A DNA stretch of 36,809 nucleotides, from positions 1 to 36,809 of the forward strand of contig CAJTZW010000012.1 of the NCBI GenBank assembly GCA_910584305.1, in the 5' to 3' direction. A model generated the notes under the pieces. That model made no database searches, was not told the DNA's origin, and was given only the letters and a program-made list of their open reading frames with translations. Both the position numbers and the translations under genes were made by a program. Position 1 is the stretch's first letter, and each line of letters begins with the position of its first letter. The DNA is from an uncultured Bacilli bacterium. Lineage in GTDB: Bacteria; Bacillota_I; Bacilli_A; RF39; UBA660. Shown piece after piece: positions 1 through 7,349 of this stretch.

Positions 1-55
1 GATCATAAAAAAATGGTATATTCATTTTAAACATACCACTTTGTCAACAGTCTGA

Positions 56-75
56 TACAAAGTATGTACTTTGTA
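56..75. other. Perfect palindrome upstream of the LCP gene
   Basis: Arms TACAAAGTA (56-64) and TACTTTGTA (67-75) are perfect inverted complements around TG. As RNA this gives an 8-bp stem with a 4-base loop, followed by a short T run, so it could be a weak terminator of a gene before the window. As DNA it could be an operator. The flanking stretch 1-138 holds no gene that I can see. Confidence 0.4.
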
Positions 76-138
76 TTTTTCTATAAGTCTTATTATACAG
101 GAATTTAAAAATTTTAATTATATTAAATTTGACGGCTC

Positions 139-167
139 TTGAATGAAATATATATTCATGATATACT
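139..167 (+). promoter_or_regulatory. Promoter of the LCP gene
   Basis: TTGAAT at 139-144, 17 bases, then TATACT at 162-167 preceded by TG at 159-160 (extended -10). Transcription would begin near 174, so the TTG at 139 that opens the reading frame belongs to the -35 box and cannot be the start codon. Confidence 0.6.
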
Positions 168-192
168 TTTGTGTGTAGTAGTGTTGGGGATG

Positions 193-1722
193 ATGAAATT
201 GGGAAAACAAGTACATAGAACAGTAAGTTCTAACAATTCAAAAAAAACTAAGAATTTAAAAAAATCTAATAATTCAAAAAAATCTATAAAAAGGAAAATT
301 AATAAACCAATGATTATAGTGTCGGCTATTAATGCGTTATTTACAATTTTACTTATTTGTTTTATTATTAGTTTACACATGGTACCAGCTAAATTTATTG
401 TATTAATTGCGGTTATTTTACTTGGTTTAGATGTGGCAGTTTTATTTCTTCTTAAACAGAAGAAAATGGTATTTAAAATTGTAGGATATGTGATATCGTT
501 TATACTGATATTAATTAGTTCAATTGGTATATATTATATTGCAAAGACAAATAGTTTTTTGAATAAAGCATTTAATAATGCTACCAATTCTTATACTTCT
601 AAATATTATGTGGTAGCAACGGAAGATAGTGATATTTCTGAAGTAAACGATTTAAAAGATGATACAATTGGATATTATGCAAGTATTCCAAATGTTGGGC
701 AGGCAATTGATGAGATATCTTCTAAAGTTAGTATGGAAACTAAAAGTTATGATGATATATTATCCAATTTTAATGATTTAAAAAAGGGAAGTATTGATGC
801 AGTACTTATAGAACAGAGTATTTATGACGCATTAATTGATTCAGAAATTGGAATTATAAAAGAATCTGATTATGAAATTGTTTATGAATTTGATATTTCT
901 ATTGAAGAGGAAGTAGAGGAAATTGTTGATGATGGTAATAGTTTTAGTGTTTATATTGGTGGAGTGGACTTTACCGAAAAAAATACCGATTTTAATATGA
1001 TTGTTACTATAAATATGAAATCACATAAAATATTATTGACATCGATTCCAAGGGATTATTATGTTAGTGTAAGTAGTTATGGTATGCATGAATTACTGGG
1101 ATATGTTGGATATTCTGGAATTAATACTTCAAGAAAGACTATGGAAGAATTGTTTGATACGAATATTGATTATTATGTGAAGATTAGTACAAATAGTATT
1201 GTGGGTCTTGTCGATACACTAGGTGGTGTTCAGTTCTGTAATAGTGGTGCGGCATTTACAACAACGCATGCTTTAGTCCAAGGAACATATGATGATACAA
1301 GAGGACAGAAACTAACTGTACCTAATGGGTGTAGAACTTACAATGGTATTCAGATTCTTACGATCGTAAGAGAAAGATTAGCTTTCTCTGATGGAGACCG
1401 ACAACGTCAAAGGAATTGCCAACAGGTTATGATTAATATATTTAAGCAGATGGCAAGTGCAGGAACAATAACCAATTATTCAAATGTTTTAGATGCTGTT
1501 AGTAGTTTATATACAACGAATTTATCTCGCGATATGATTACAGATATTGCGAATGAAACTATCAATGGCGCATCATGGACATTTGAACAACAATCAGTTA
1601 CAGGATATGATTCTAGAGGATATGTACATATGGGGACTGTTCAAGATTATGTAATGTATCCTGATGAGGATAGTGTAAATGAAGCTATTAATAATATAAA
1701 AAGAATAAAGGCTGGTAAATAA
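193..1722 (+). CDS. LytR-CpsA-Psr (LCP) family cell-wall polymer ligase
   Basis: LCP enzymes move wall polymers such as teichoic acid from undecaprenyl-pyrophosphate carriers onto peptidoglycan, outside the membrane. The protein has a short basic, Asn/Ser/Lys-rich cytoplasmic tail, then two or three hydrophobic segments within about the first 115 residues. A region resembling one lobe of a solute-binding protein follows (YYVVATEDS, DTIGYYAS). The LCP domain is recognised by FSVYIGGVDF, the Asp-containing DFNMIVTIN, LLTSIPRDYYV, and the Arg-rich VRERLAFSDGDRQRQRNCQQ, which contributes phosphate-binding arginines. I chose ATG 193 (or the adjacent ATG 190) because the frame's upstream TTG lies in the promoter and GGGG precedes these ATGs. 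The Shine-Dalgarno sequence is weak. The family is certain; the polymer is unknown. Confidence 0.9.
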   Translation: MKLGKQVHRTVSSNNSKKTKNLKKSNNSKKSIKRKINKPMIIVSAINALFTILLICFIISLHMVPAKFIVLIAVILLGLDVAVLFLLKQKKMVFKIVGYVISFILILISSIGIYYIAKTNSFLNKAFNNATNSYTSKYYVVATEDSDISEVNDLKDDTIGYYASIPNVGQAIDEISSKVSMETKSYDDILSNFNDLKKGSIDAVLIEQSIYDALIDSEIGIIKESDYEIVYEFDISIEEEVEEIVDDGNSFSVYIGGVDFTEKNTDFNMIVTINMKSHKILLTSIPRDYYVSVSSYGMHELLGYVGYSGINTSRKTMEELFDTNIDYYVKISTNSIVGLVDTLGGVQFCNSGAAFTTTHALVQGTYDDTRGQKLTVPNGCRTYNGIQILTIVRERLAFSDGDRQRQRNCQQVMINIFKQMASAGTITNYSNVLDAVSSLYTTNLSRDMITDIANETINGASWTFEQQSVTGYDSRGYVHMGTVQDYVMYPDEDSVNEAINNIKRIKAGK

Positions 1723-1748
1723 AATACAAGCTTGCTTGTATTTTATTT
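1721..1748 (+). terminator. Terminator after the LCP gene
   Basis: Perfect 10-bp inverted repeat AAAATACAAG (1721-1730) and CTTGTATTTT (1735-1744) around CTTG, followed by ATTTT. The first arm begins inside the TAA stop codon. Confidence 0.7.
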
Positions 1749-1761
1749 TATGAAGGTTTAT

Positions 1762-2307
1762 ATGGAAAATAAGAGAGTTATTGTGATTGTGATTTTTATA
1801 ATTTTACTATTTGGATGGGGATGTGTTATATATAAATTTAGTGATATGAATACAATTAGTTCTAATGGTAAATCGACAGATATAATTACTGTTGTACTAG
1901 AAAAAGGACTTGAATTTACTAATAGTTTAGGAATTACTAATTCACATCCTAATTTATCTAAAATTGAGCATGCTAGTTCATTATTAAATTCTCCTCTTAG
2001 AAAAGTTATGCATGCTTCTGTTTATTTTGTTTTAGCATTTTTACTTATTCTTATTGTTAATATGTTATTTAAAAACAAAAAGTATTTAGTTTCTTTATTG
2101 ATTACAGTTATATTATGTTTTTCATTTGCACTTACTGATGAATATCATCAAACTAAAGTAGTTGGAAGAACAGGACAGTTTAAAGATGTTGTTATTGATA
2201 CTTGTGGTGCATTGGTTGGATGTTTATTTTATGGCACGTATTATTTTGCATACAAATTGGGTTCTAAAAATGTATTAGTCGTGAAACATGCAAAAGTGAA
2301 GGAGTGA
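1762..2307 (+). CDS. VanZ-like membrane protein
   Basis: Integral membrane protein of 181 residues with four predicted hydrophobic segments (about residues 5-20, 80-103, 110-125, 142-165). It carries the VanZ-family pattern: KVMHASVYFVLAF, then TDEYHQ, then GRTGQFKDVVIDTCGALVG, with the conserved His, Asp-Glu-x-His-Gln and Arg...Asp-x-x-x-Asp residues. VanZ gives low-level teicoplanin resistance in enterococci, but most family members have no assigned role. ATG 1762 is preceded by GAAGG at a 5-base distance; upstream in-frame codons lie in the terminator hairpin of the LCP gene. The gene follows the LCP ligase directly, which fits an envelope role, but the terminator between them suggests only partial co-transcription. 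Confidence 0.8.
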   Translation: MENKRVIVIVIFIILLFGWGCVIYKFSDMNTISSNGKSTDIITVVLEKGLEFTNSLGITNSHPNLSKIEHASSLLNSPLRKVMHASVYFVLAFLLILIVNMLFKNKKYLVSLLITVILCFSFALTDEYHQTKVVGRTGQFKDVVIDTCGALVGCLFYGTYYFAYKLGSKNVLVVKHAKVKE

Positions 2308-2322
2308 TTATTCACTTTTTTT
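2292..2322 (+). terminator. Terminator overlapping the end of the VanZ-like gene
   Basis: AAAAGTGAA (2292-2300) pairs with TTCACTTTT (2311-2319), 10-base loop, then a T run. The TGA stop lies in the loop. From here to 2487 I see AT-rich DNA without a gene. Confidence 0.75.
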
Positions 2323-2429
2323 ACTGTATTGATAATTTTATATATTTGCAATTATATTTTTGTAGATATCAAATATTTGTTATGCAGATTTAAGATTTTT
2401 GTAAATTATCTTGTTCAAATATTGAAAAT

Positions 2430-2458
2430 TTGTCATTTGAATTACTTACTTCTTTTAT
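2430..2458 (+). promoter_or_regulatory. Possible promoter of the RhuM-like remnant
   Basis: TTGTCA at 2430-2435, 17 bases, TTTTAT at 2453-2458. The -10 box is weak. A good Shine-Dalgarno sequence, GAGGTGG, stands 7 bases before ATG 2488. Confidence 0.3.
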
Positions 2459-2487
2459 GTATTGTACTTGATAGAGGTGGTATTTAA

Positions 2488-3222
2488 ATGAAAAATGAAA
2501 TTATATTATTTGAAAATCAAAGTGTGAAATTGGAGGTGAATTTGAAAGATGAAACGGTTTGGCTTACTCAGACACAAATGGCAGAGTTATTTGATAGAGA
2601 TGTTAAAACAATAAGCAAACATATAATTAATGCATTTAATGAAGAGGTGGATGAAAAAACCAATTCTCAAAAAATGAGAATTGCAAATTCTGATAAACCA
2701 GTTAATATTTATAGTTTAGATGTAATTATAAGTGTTGGCTATCGTGTTAAATCTAAAAATGGTATTATTTTTAGAAAATGGGCAAATCAAATTATTAAGG
2801 ATTATATGATAAAAGAATATTGTATCAATCAGAAAAGATTAGAGTATTTAGAAAAAACTGTTAAGTTGATTGATATAGCGAATCGTATTGATAATGAATT
2901 AGAAAAAGATGAAACAAAAGAAATTTTGAAAATTATTGGAGAGTATTCAAAAGCATTAAACTCATTAGATGATTATGATCATCGAGTTATGCATAAAATA
3001 GATGGTAATGTTAGTGAAATTGAAATAACTTATGATGAGTGTGTAAATATTATCAGTATGTTATGTTTTAATAATGAAAGCAAATTATATTTTGTATAAA
3101 GAGGTAGATCTGTTATCGACAATAACACGCTGGTTGCATTAACTCTTTTGATTGCACAGTCTAATCCAAAAGAAAAAGAGCTTATGGTTGATTTGGTTAT
3201 GAACTTTCTAAGTTTAGTATAG
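2488..3222 (+). pseudogene. RhuM-Fic family protein remnant (Fic core deleted, internal stop)
   Basis: Residues 1-115 are a typical RhuM N-terminal domain: EIILFENQSVKLEV, then ETVWLTQTQMAELF, then VKTISKHI, and YSLDVIISVGYRVKS followed by FRKWA. Intact relatives continue into a Fic-like domain with an HxFxDGNKR loop, about 330 residues in all. Here the frame runs from the D-DYDH region through TYDECVNIISMLCFN straight into ESKLYFV and stops with TAA at 3097-3099. Reading on in the same frame gives IDNNTLVALTLLIAQSNP and ELMVDLVMNFLS up to TAG at 3222, which is the C-terminal end of RhuM-Fic proteins. The catalytic loop is missing. The first 203 codons could still be translated. I read it as a decaying accessory gene, made by in-frame deletions plus one nonsense codon. 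Confidence 0.75.
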
Positions 3223-3245
3223 TTTTTTTGTTAGAAAGTAAATAT

Positions 3246-3274
3246 TTGACAATGCTATGATGTTGTGTTAGAAT
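3246..3274 (+). promoter_or_regulatory. Strong promoter of the TPR gene
   Basis: TTGACA at 3246-3251, 17 bases, TAGAAT at 3269-3274. The start would be near 3281, giving a leader of about 20 bases to ATG 3301. Confidence 0.75.
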
Positions 3275-3296
3275 AACCCCTAAATTGGGGGTTATT
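3272..3296. other. Hairpin or operator overlapping the TPR promoter start site
   Basis: AATAACCCC (3272-3280) and GGGGTTATT (3288-3296) are perfect inverted complements, followed by TTAT. The left arm overlaps the -10 box and lies before the probable transcription start. RNA made from this promoter would therefore not contain the full hairpin. It may terminate read-through from upstream or act as a DNA operator. The G5 at 3287-3291 is also the probable ribosome-binding site for ATG 3301. Confidence 0.5.
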
Positions 3297-3300
3297 TTAT

Positions 3301-4059
3301 ATGAAACAAGCAAGACAAGCTTTAGAGATGTTTATTTCTGGGGATACTGAGAGTGCTATTGCATTATTGGAAATGTATATGCAACAGGATTATATAGAGC
3401 CTATTGCTTATCAACTATTTAAATTATATATTGGGGTGAATCGAATTGATGAGGCTAAGCATTTAGCTGAGATTATTTTATTGAATACATCTAGTAATAA
3501 AATAGATGTGGTTAAAGATTTTTTAGATAGGTATTTTCTTGTTTATGAGCACACTAAAAATCAGTCTTTAGAGTTGTTAGAGGTTAAAAGAAATTTATTA
3601 ACAAAGGCCATTTCAAATAGAAAGCAAAGAAATTATGAAGCAGCTAAAGAGTATCTTTATATGTATTGTAAATTGGATGAGGATGCAACTTACAAAGGAT
3701 ACTATGAATTGGCATATATTGCTGAAAATGAAAAAGACTATGATTTAGCACATCAATATTTACAGAGAGTGAAGGCTATTTCTACTAGTCCTAAATACTA
3801 TTATTTATCTGGATGGCTTGCATTTGACGAAAAGGATTATTTGTATGCACTTTCCTGTTTTGAAACATATAATGAAAAAACTATTAGTCCGTGTAGGAGT
3901 AGTTATTATGGTATAAGTTTAAGCCATATGGCTCTTGGAAATATAGAAGAAGCGTATGATAATATTTTGAATGCTTTGTTACTTTCTATGTCAGATGGTG
4001 TTAAGACGAAGAAAATGGAGAAGGTGCTGTTAAAACTTAAACTAATGTCAAACTCATAG
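3301..4059 (+). CDS. TPR-repeat protein, function unknown
   Basis: Soluble 252-residue helical protein with no signal peptide or membrane segment. Helix pairs with TPR spacing and small residues at the turns recur: ARQALEMFISGDTESAIALLE near the N-terminus, YEAAKEYLYMYCKL near 115, YYELAYIAENEKDYDLAHQYL near 140, YYLSGWLAFDEKDYLYALSCF near 168, and GISLSHMALGNIEEAYDNIL near 205. TPR domains are protein-protein scaffolds; no catalytic domain is visible and no partner is obvious. It has its own strong promoter and no terminator before the str operon, so some read-through into rpsL is possible. The start is set by GGGGG nine bases upstream. Confidence 0.75.
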   Translation: MKQARQALEMFISGDTESAIALLEMYMQQDYIEPIAYQLFKLYIGVNRIDEAKHLAEIILLNTSSNKIDVVKDFLDRYFLVYEHTKNQSLELLEVKRNLLTKAISNRKQRNYEAAKEYLYMYCKLDEDATYKGYYELAYIAENEKDYDLAHQYLQRVKAISTSPKYYYLSGWLAFDEKDYLYALSCFETYNEKTISPCRSSYYGISLSHMALGNIEEAYDNILNALLLSMSDGVKTKKMEKVLLKLKLMSNS

Positions 4060-4077
4060 TAAAGTGCATGAATCGTA

Positions 4078-4106
4078 TTGACACACATATAATTAAGTGG
4101 TATATT
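4078..4106 (+). promoter_or_regulatory. str operon promoter
   Basis: TTGACA at 4078-4083, 17 bases, TATATT at 4101-4106. The leader to ATG 4200 is about 87 bases long. Confidence 0.75.
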
Positions 4107-4124
4107 ATTACTGAATTTAATTTG

Positions 4125-4144
4125 AGATTTACTTCGGTAAATCT
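4125..4144 (+). promoter_or_regulatory. UUCG hairpin in the str operon leader
   Basis: AGATTTAC (4125-4132) and GTAAATCT (4137-4144) form a perfect 8-bp stem closed by the very stable C(UUCG)G tetraloop. Only a short, interrupted T run follows. It is probably a stabilising or regulatory leader structure of the ribosomal protein mRNA; partial attenuation is possible. Confidence 0.6.
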
Positions 4145-4199
4145 TTAATTAAACAGTAAAATGAAACACCTGGAAGTGTGTAAAGAAAGGAGGAATAAT

Positions 4200-4610
4200 A
4201 TGCCTACAATTAACCAACTTGTTAGAAAAAACAGAACAGATAAAACCAGAAAGAGTAAATCACCAGTTTTGGGGATAGGATATAATAGTAGAAAAAAGAA
4301 AACTACAGATTTAAATTCCCCACAAAAACGTGGAGTATGTACTCGTGTTGGTACTATGACACCAAAGAAACCAAACTCAGCATTAAGAAAATATGCTCGT
4401 GTTCGTTTAAGTAATGGTATGGAAGTAACTGCTTATATTGGTGGAGAAGGACATAACTTACAGGAACACAGTGTTGTACTTATTCGTGGTGGACGTGTTA
4501 AGGACTTAATCGGAGTTCGTTATCACATCATCCGTGGTACATTAGATACTGCTGGTATTGATAAACGTCGTCAAGGACGTAGTAAATATGGTACTAAGAA
4601 ACCTAAATAA
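4200..4610 (+). CDS. rpsL: 30S ribosomal protein S12
   Basis: S12 lies at the decoding centre of the small subunit and controls tRNA selection accuracy. The 136-residue protein is full length and has the Gram-positive form with the insertion after RKNRTDK. Seen motifs: MPTINQLVRK, SPQKRGVCTRVGTMTPKKPNSALRK (with the Lys of the streptomycin loop), and RGGRVKDL near the second streptomycin loop. ATG 4200 follows AAAGGAGG at the right distance; an in-frame ATG at 4161 lies upstream of it and is rejected. Odd: the nearly invariant Pro after GGRVKDL is Ile here (ATC), giving KDLIGVRYH. In E. coli, changes at this Pro alter streptomycin response. First gene of rpsL-rpsG-fusA. Confidence 0.97.
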   Translation: MPTINQLVRKNRTDKTRKSKSPVLGIGYNSRKKKTTDLNSPQKRGVCTRVGTMTPKKPNSALRKYARVRLSNGMEVTAYIGGEGHNLQEHSVVLIRGGRVKDLIGVRYHIIRGTLDTAGIDKRRQGRSKYGTKKPK

Positions 4611-4648
4611 TTCAATGAATTACATAATAAAATGAAAGGAGGAATACT

Positions 4649-5116
4649 ATGCGTAAGAGAGCTGCAGTAAAAAGAGATGTTTTGGCAGATCCAATATACA
4701 ATTCTAAATTGGTTACTAAATTAATCAATACTGTTATGAAGGATGGTAAAAAGGGAACTGCACAAAGAATTTTATATGATGCATTTGATATCATTAAAGA
4801 GAAAACAAATCGTGAACCAATGGAAGTTTTTGAAGCTGCTATGGAAAATTTAAAACCAGCTTTGGAGGTTAAATCTCGTCGTGTTGGTGGGGCAAACTAC
4901 CAAGTACCAATTGAGGTAAAGCCTGCACGTGCACAGGCACTTGCTTTACGTTGGCTAGTGAATTATGCTCGTTTAAGAGGTGGACATTCAATGGCTGAAA
5001 ATTTAGCAAATGAAATTATTGATGCTTCTGAAGGAACTGGTGGAGCTTGCAAGAAACGTGAAGATACTCACAGAATGGCAGAAGCTAATAAAGCATTTGC
5101 ACATTATCGTTGGTAG
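4649..5116 (+). CDS. rpsG: 30S ribosomal protein S7
   Basis: S7 is the primary assembly protein of the 30S head and contacts the E-site tRNA. The 155-residue protein has the usual length and sequence: AAVKRDVLADPIYNSKLVTK, then INTVMKDGKKGTAQRI, then KPALEVKSRRVGGANYQVP, then the C-terminal KREDTHRMAEANKAFAHYRW. ATG 4649 has AAAGGAGGA seven bases upstream. It lies 38 bases after rpsL and 21 before fusA, with no promoter or terminator between them, so it is the middle gene of the str operon. Confidence 0.97.
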   Translation: MRKRAAVKRDVLADPIYNSKLVTKLINTVMKDGKKGTAQRILYDAFDIIKEKTNREPMEVFEAAMENLKPALEVKSRRVGGANYQVPIEVKPARAQALALRWLVNYARLRGGHSMAENLANEIIDASEGTGGACKKREDTHRMAEANKAFAHYRW

Positions 5117-5137
5117 AATTAAGAAAGGAAATAAATT

Positions 5138-7210
5138 ATGGCAAGAGAGTATAGCTTACAAAACACTCGTAATTTCGGTATCATGGCGCACATCGATGCT
5201 GGAAAGACAACTTGTACAGAACGTATTTTGTTTCATACTCATAAGATTCATAAAATTGGGGAAACACATGATGGTGCTTCTCAGATGGATTGGATGGAAC
5301 AAGAACAAGAGCGTGGAATTACAATTACTTCCGCTGCGACAACTGCATTCTGGAAAGGTAATCGTTTAAATATTATCGATACTCCAGGGCATGTTGATTT
5401 TACTGTTGAAGTGTCACGTTCACTTCGTGTACTAGATGGTGCAGTTGCACTTCTAGATTCAAATGCTGGTGTCGAACCTCAAACAGAGACAGTTTGGCGT
5501 CAAGCAGATGAATTCAAAGTACCACGTATTATTTTCTGTAATAAAATGGACAAATTGGGTGCTAGCTTTGAAATGTCTTTACAATCAATTAAAGATCGTT
5601 TAGGAGTCAATGCTAAACCAATTGAATGGCCAATTGGTGCAGAAAGTGAATTTAATGGTGTAGTAGATTTAATTACAAAGACAGCTTACCATTATGATGG
5701 TAAACCTGAAGAGGAGCCTACTATTATTGATATTCCTGCTGATTTAGTGGATATTGTTGAAGAAAAACATAATGAATTAATTGAGGCGGTTGTTGAATTT
5801 GATGAAGATTTAATGAGTAAGTACTTAGAGGGTGAAGAACTTACTGTAGAAGAAATTAAGACTTGTATTCGTAAGGGAGTACTTGCTGTTGAATTCTTCC
5901 CAGTTATGTGTGGAACTGCTTTAGGTAATAAAGGTGTTAAATTACTTTTGGATGCTGTTGTTGATTATTTACCAGCTCCTACAGATATCGCATCTATTAA
6001 GGGTGTAGATATGAAAGGAAATGAAGTTGAAAGACATCCATCTGATTCAGAACCATTTAGTGCTTTAGCATTTAAGGTTATGACAGATCCATTTGTTGGA
6101 AAACTTACTTTCTTCCGTGTATATTCTGGACATTTATCTAGTGGGTCTTATGTTATGAATGCTACTAAGGGAGAAAAAGAAAGAGTTGGACGTATTCTTC
6201 AAATGCATGCGAATAATCGTACTGAAATTTCAGAAGTATTTGCAGGAGATATTGCTGCTGCAGTAGGACTTAAAAACACAACGACTGGAGATACTTTATG
6301 TGATGAGAAGAATGCTTGTATTTTGGAATCTATGGAGTTCCCAGAACCAGTTATTGAACTTACAGTAGAACCAAAATCAAAGGCAGATCAAGATAAAATG
6401 GCACTTGCTTTACAAAAATTATCAGAAGAGGATCCAACATTTAGAGCTTCAACAAATCATGAAACTGGTCAAACAATTATCGCTGGTATGGGTGAACTTC
6501 ATCTTGATATCATTGTAGATCGTATGAAAAGAGAATTTGGTGTAGAAGCCAATATTGGGCAACCACAGGTTTCTTATCGTGAAACAATCACACAAGCTGC
6601 TGAATGTGAAGGTAAGTATATTAAGCAATCTGGTGGACGTGGACAATACGGACATGTATGGATTAAGTTTGAACCAAATCCTGATAAAGGGTATGAGTTT
6701 GTGGATGCTGTTGTAGGTGGAGTTGTTCCTCGCGAATATATTCCAGTTACAGATAAGGGACTTCAGGAAGCATTAAAAACTGGTGTTCTTGCAGGATTCC
6801 CAATGGTAGATGTTAAGGCAACACTATTTGATGGTTCATATCATGATGTTGACTCATCTGAAATGGCTTATAAGATTGCTGCTAGTATGGCACTTAAAGA
6901 AGCTAAAAATAAGTGTAAACCAATTTTACTTGAACCAATTATGAAAGTCCAAGTAATTGTTCCAGATGAATATCTTGGAAATGTTATGGGAGATATTACA
7001 TCTCGTCGTGGTAAACCACTTGGTCAAGAGTCAAGAGGAAATGCTCTTGCGATTGATGCAATGGTACCACTTTCTGAAATGTTTGGATATGTAACAAGCT
7101 TACGTTCTAATACACAAGGTCGTGGAAACTTTACAATGGTATTTGATCATTATGAAGAAGTTCCAAGAAATATTTCGGAAGAAATTATTAAGAAAAATGG
7201 TGGAAACTAG
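5138..7210 (+). CDS. fusA: Translation elongation factor G
   Basis: EF-G is the GTPase that drives tRNA-mRNA translocation and, with RRF, ribosome recycling. At 690 residues it is full length. The G domain shows AHIDAGKTTCTERI (P-loop), the switch I segment ERGITITSAATTA, DTPGHVDF (G3) and NKMDKLG (G4). Later domains carry GMGELHLDIIVDRMKREFGV and the domain IV to V region SGGRGQYGHVWIKFEP, then EPIMKVQVIVPDEYLGNVMGD and SRRGKP. It starts at ATG 5138 behind AGAAAGGA, 21 bases after rpsG. The tuf gene follows after a 139-base gap with a hairpin and its own promoter. Confidence 0.97.
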   Translation: MAREYSLQNTRNFGIMAHIDAGKTTCTERILFHTHKIHKIGETHDGASQMDWMEQEQERGITITSAATTAFWKGNRLNIIDTPGHVDFTVEVSRSLRVLDGAVALLDSNAGVEPQTETVWRQADEFKVPRIIFCNKMDKLGASFEMSLQSIKDRLGVNAKPIEWPIGAESEFNGVVDLITKTAYHYDGKPEEEPTIIDIPADLVDIVEEKHNELIEAVVEFDEDLMSKYLEGEELTVEEIKTCIRKGVLAVEFFPVMCGTALGNKGVKLLLDAVVDYLPAPTDIASIKGVDMKGNEVERHPSDSEPFSALAFKVMTDPFVGKLTFFRVYSGHLSSGSYVMNATKGEKERVGRILQMHANNRTEISEVFAGDIAAAVGLKNTTTGDTLCDEKNACILESMEFPEPVIELTVEPKSKADQDKMALALQKLSEEDPTFRASTNHETGQTIIAGMGELHLDIIVDRMKREFGVEANIGQPQVSYRETITQAAECEGKYIKQSGGRGQYGHVWIKFEPNPDKGYEFVDAVVGGVVPREYIPVTDKGLQEALKTGVLAGFPMVDVKATLFDGSYHDVDSSEMAYKIAASMALKEAKNKCKPILLEPIMKVQVIVPDEYLGNVMGDITSRRGKPLGQESRGNALAIDAMVPLSEMFGYVTSLRSNTQGRGNFTMVFDHYEEVPRNISEEIIKKNGGN

Positions 7211-7221
7211 TTGTATAAAAT

Positions 7222-7242
7222 AGGGAAGTATTTTCCTTCCCT
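7222..7242 (+). other. Hairpin between fusA and tuf
   Basis: AGGGAAG (7222-7228) pairs with CTTCCCT (7236-7242) around a 7-base loop. No T run follows, so it looks like an mRNA 3'-end stabilising structure or processing site rather than a full terminator. Confidence 0.5.
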
Positions 7243-7255
7243 TGCCACTATATTG

Positions 7256-7280
7256 TATCGAAAACGAATAGAATTCGATA
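7256..7280. repeat. Inverted repeat just upstream of the tuf promoter
   Basis: TATCGAA (7256-7262) and TTCGATA (7274-7280) are exact inverted complements with an 11-base spacer, ending 7 bases before the -35 box. It may be a regulator site or chance. Confidence 0.35.
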
Positions 7281-7287
7281 AAAAGAC

Positions 7288-7316
7288 TTGCTATTTTTTG
7301 GTAAGTAATATAAAAT
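7288..7316 (+). promoter_or_regulatory. tuf promoter
   Basis: TTGCTA at 7288-7293, 17 bases, TAAAAT at 7311-7316. It gives tuf expression independent of fusA, as is common for Gram-positive tuf genes. Confidence 0.6.
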
Positions 7317-7349
7317 AGATTATGTAATAAATAAAGGAGGAAAATTAAA

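Noticed and set aside
139..189. TTG 139 as the start of the LCP protein
   Set aside because: It lies in the -35 box of a good promoter (TTGAAT-17-TATACT) and has no ribosome-binding site.
4161..4199. Upstream ATG of rpsL giving a 13-residue extension
   Set aside because: The strong AAAGGAGG site sits between it and ATG 4200, and S12 proteins begin at MPTINQL.
5010..5369. Open frame across the rpsG-fusA junction
   Set aside because: It is a shifted frame through two certain genes and has no ribosome-binding site of its own.
7200..7349. Riboswitch or tRNA between fusA and tuf
   Set aside because: Only a 7-bp hairpin, an inverted repeat and a promoter are visible, with no cloverleaf or known aptamer pattern.
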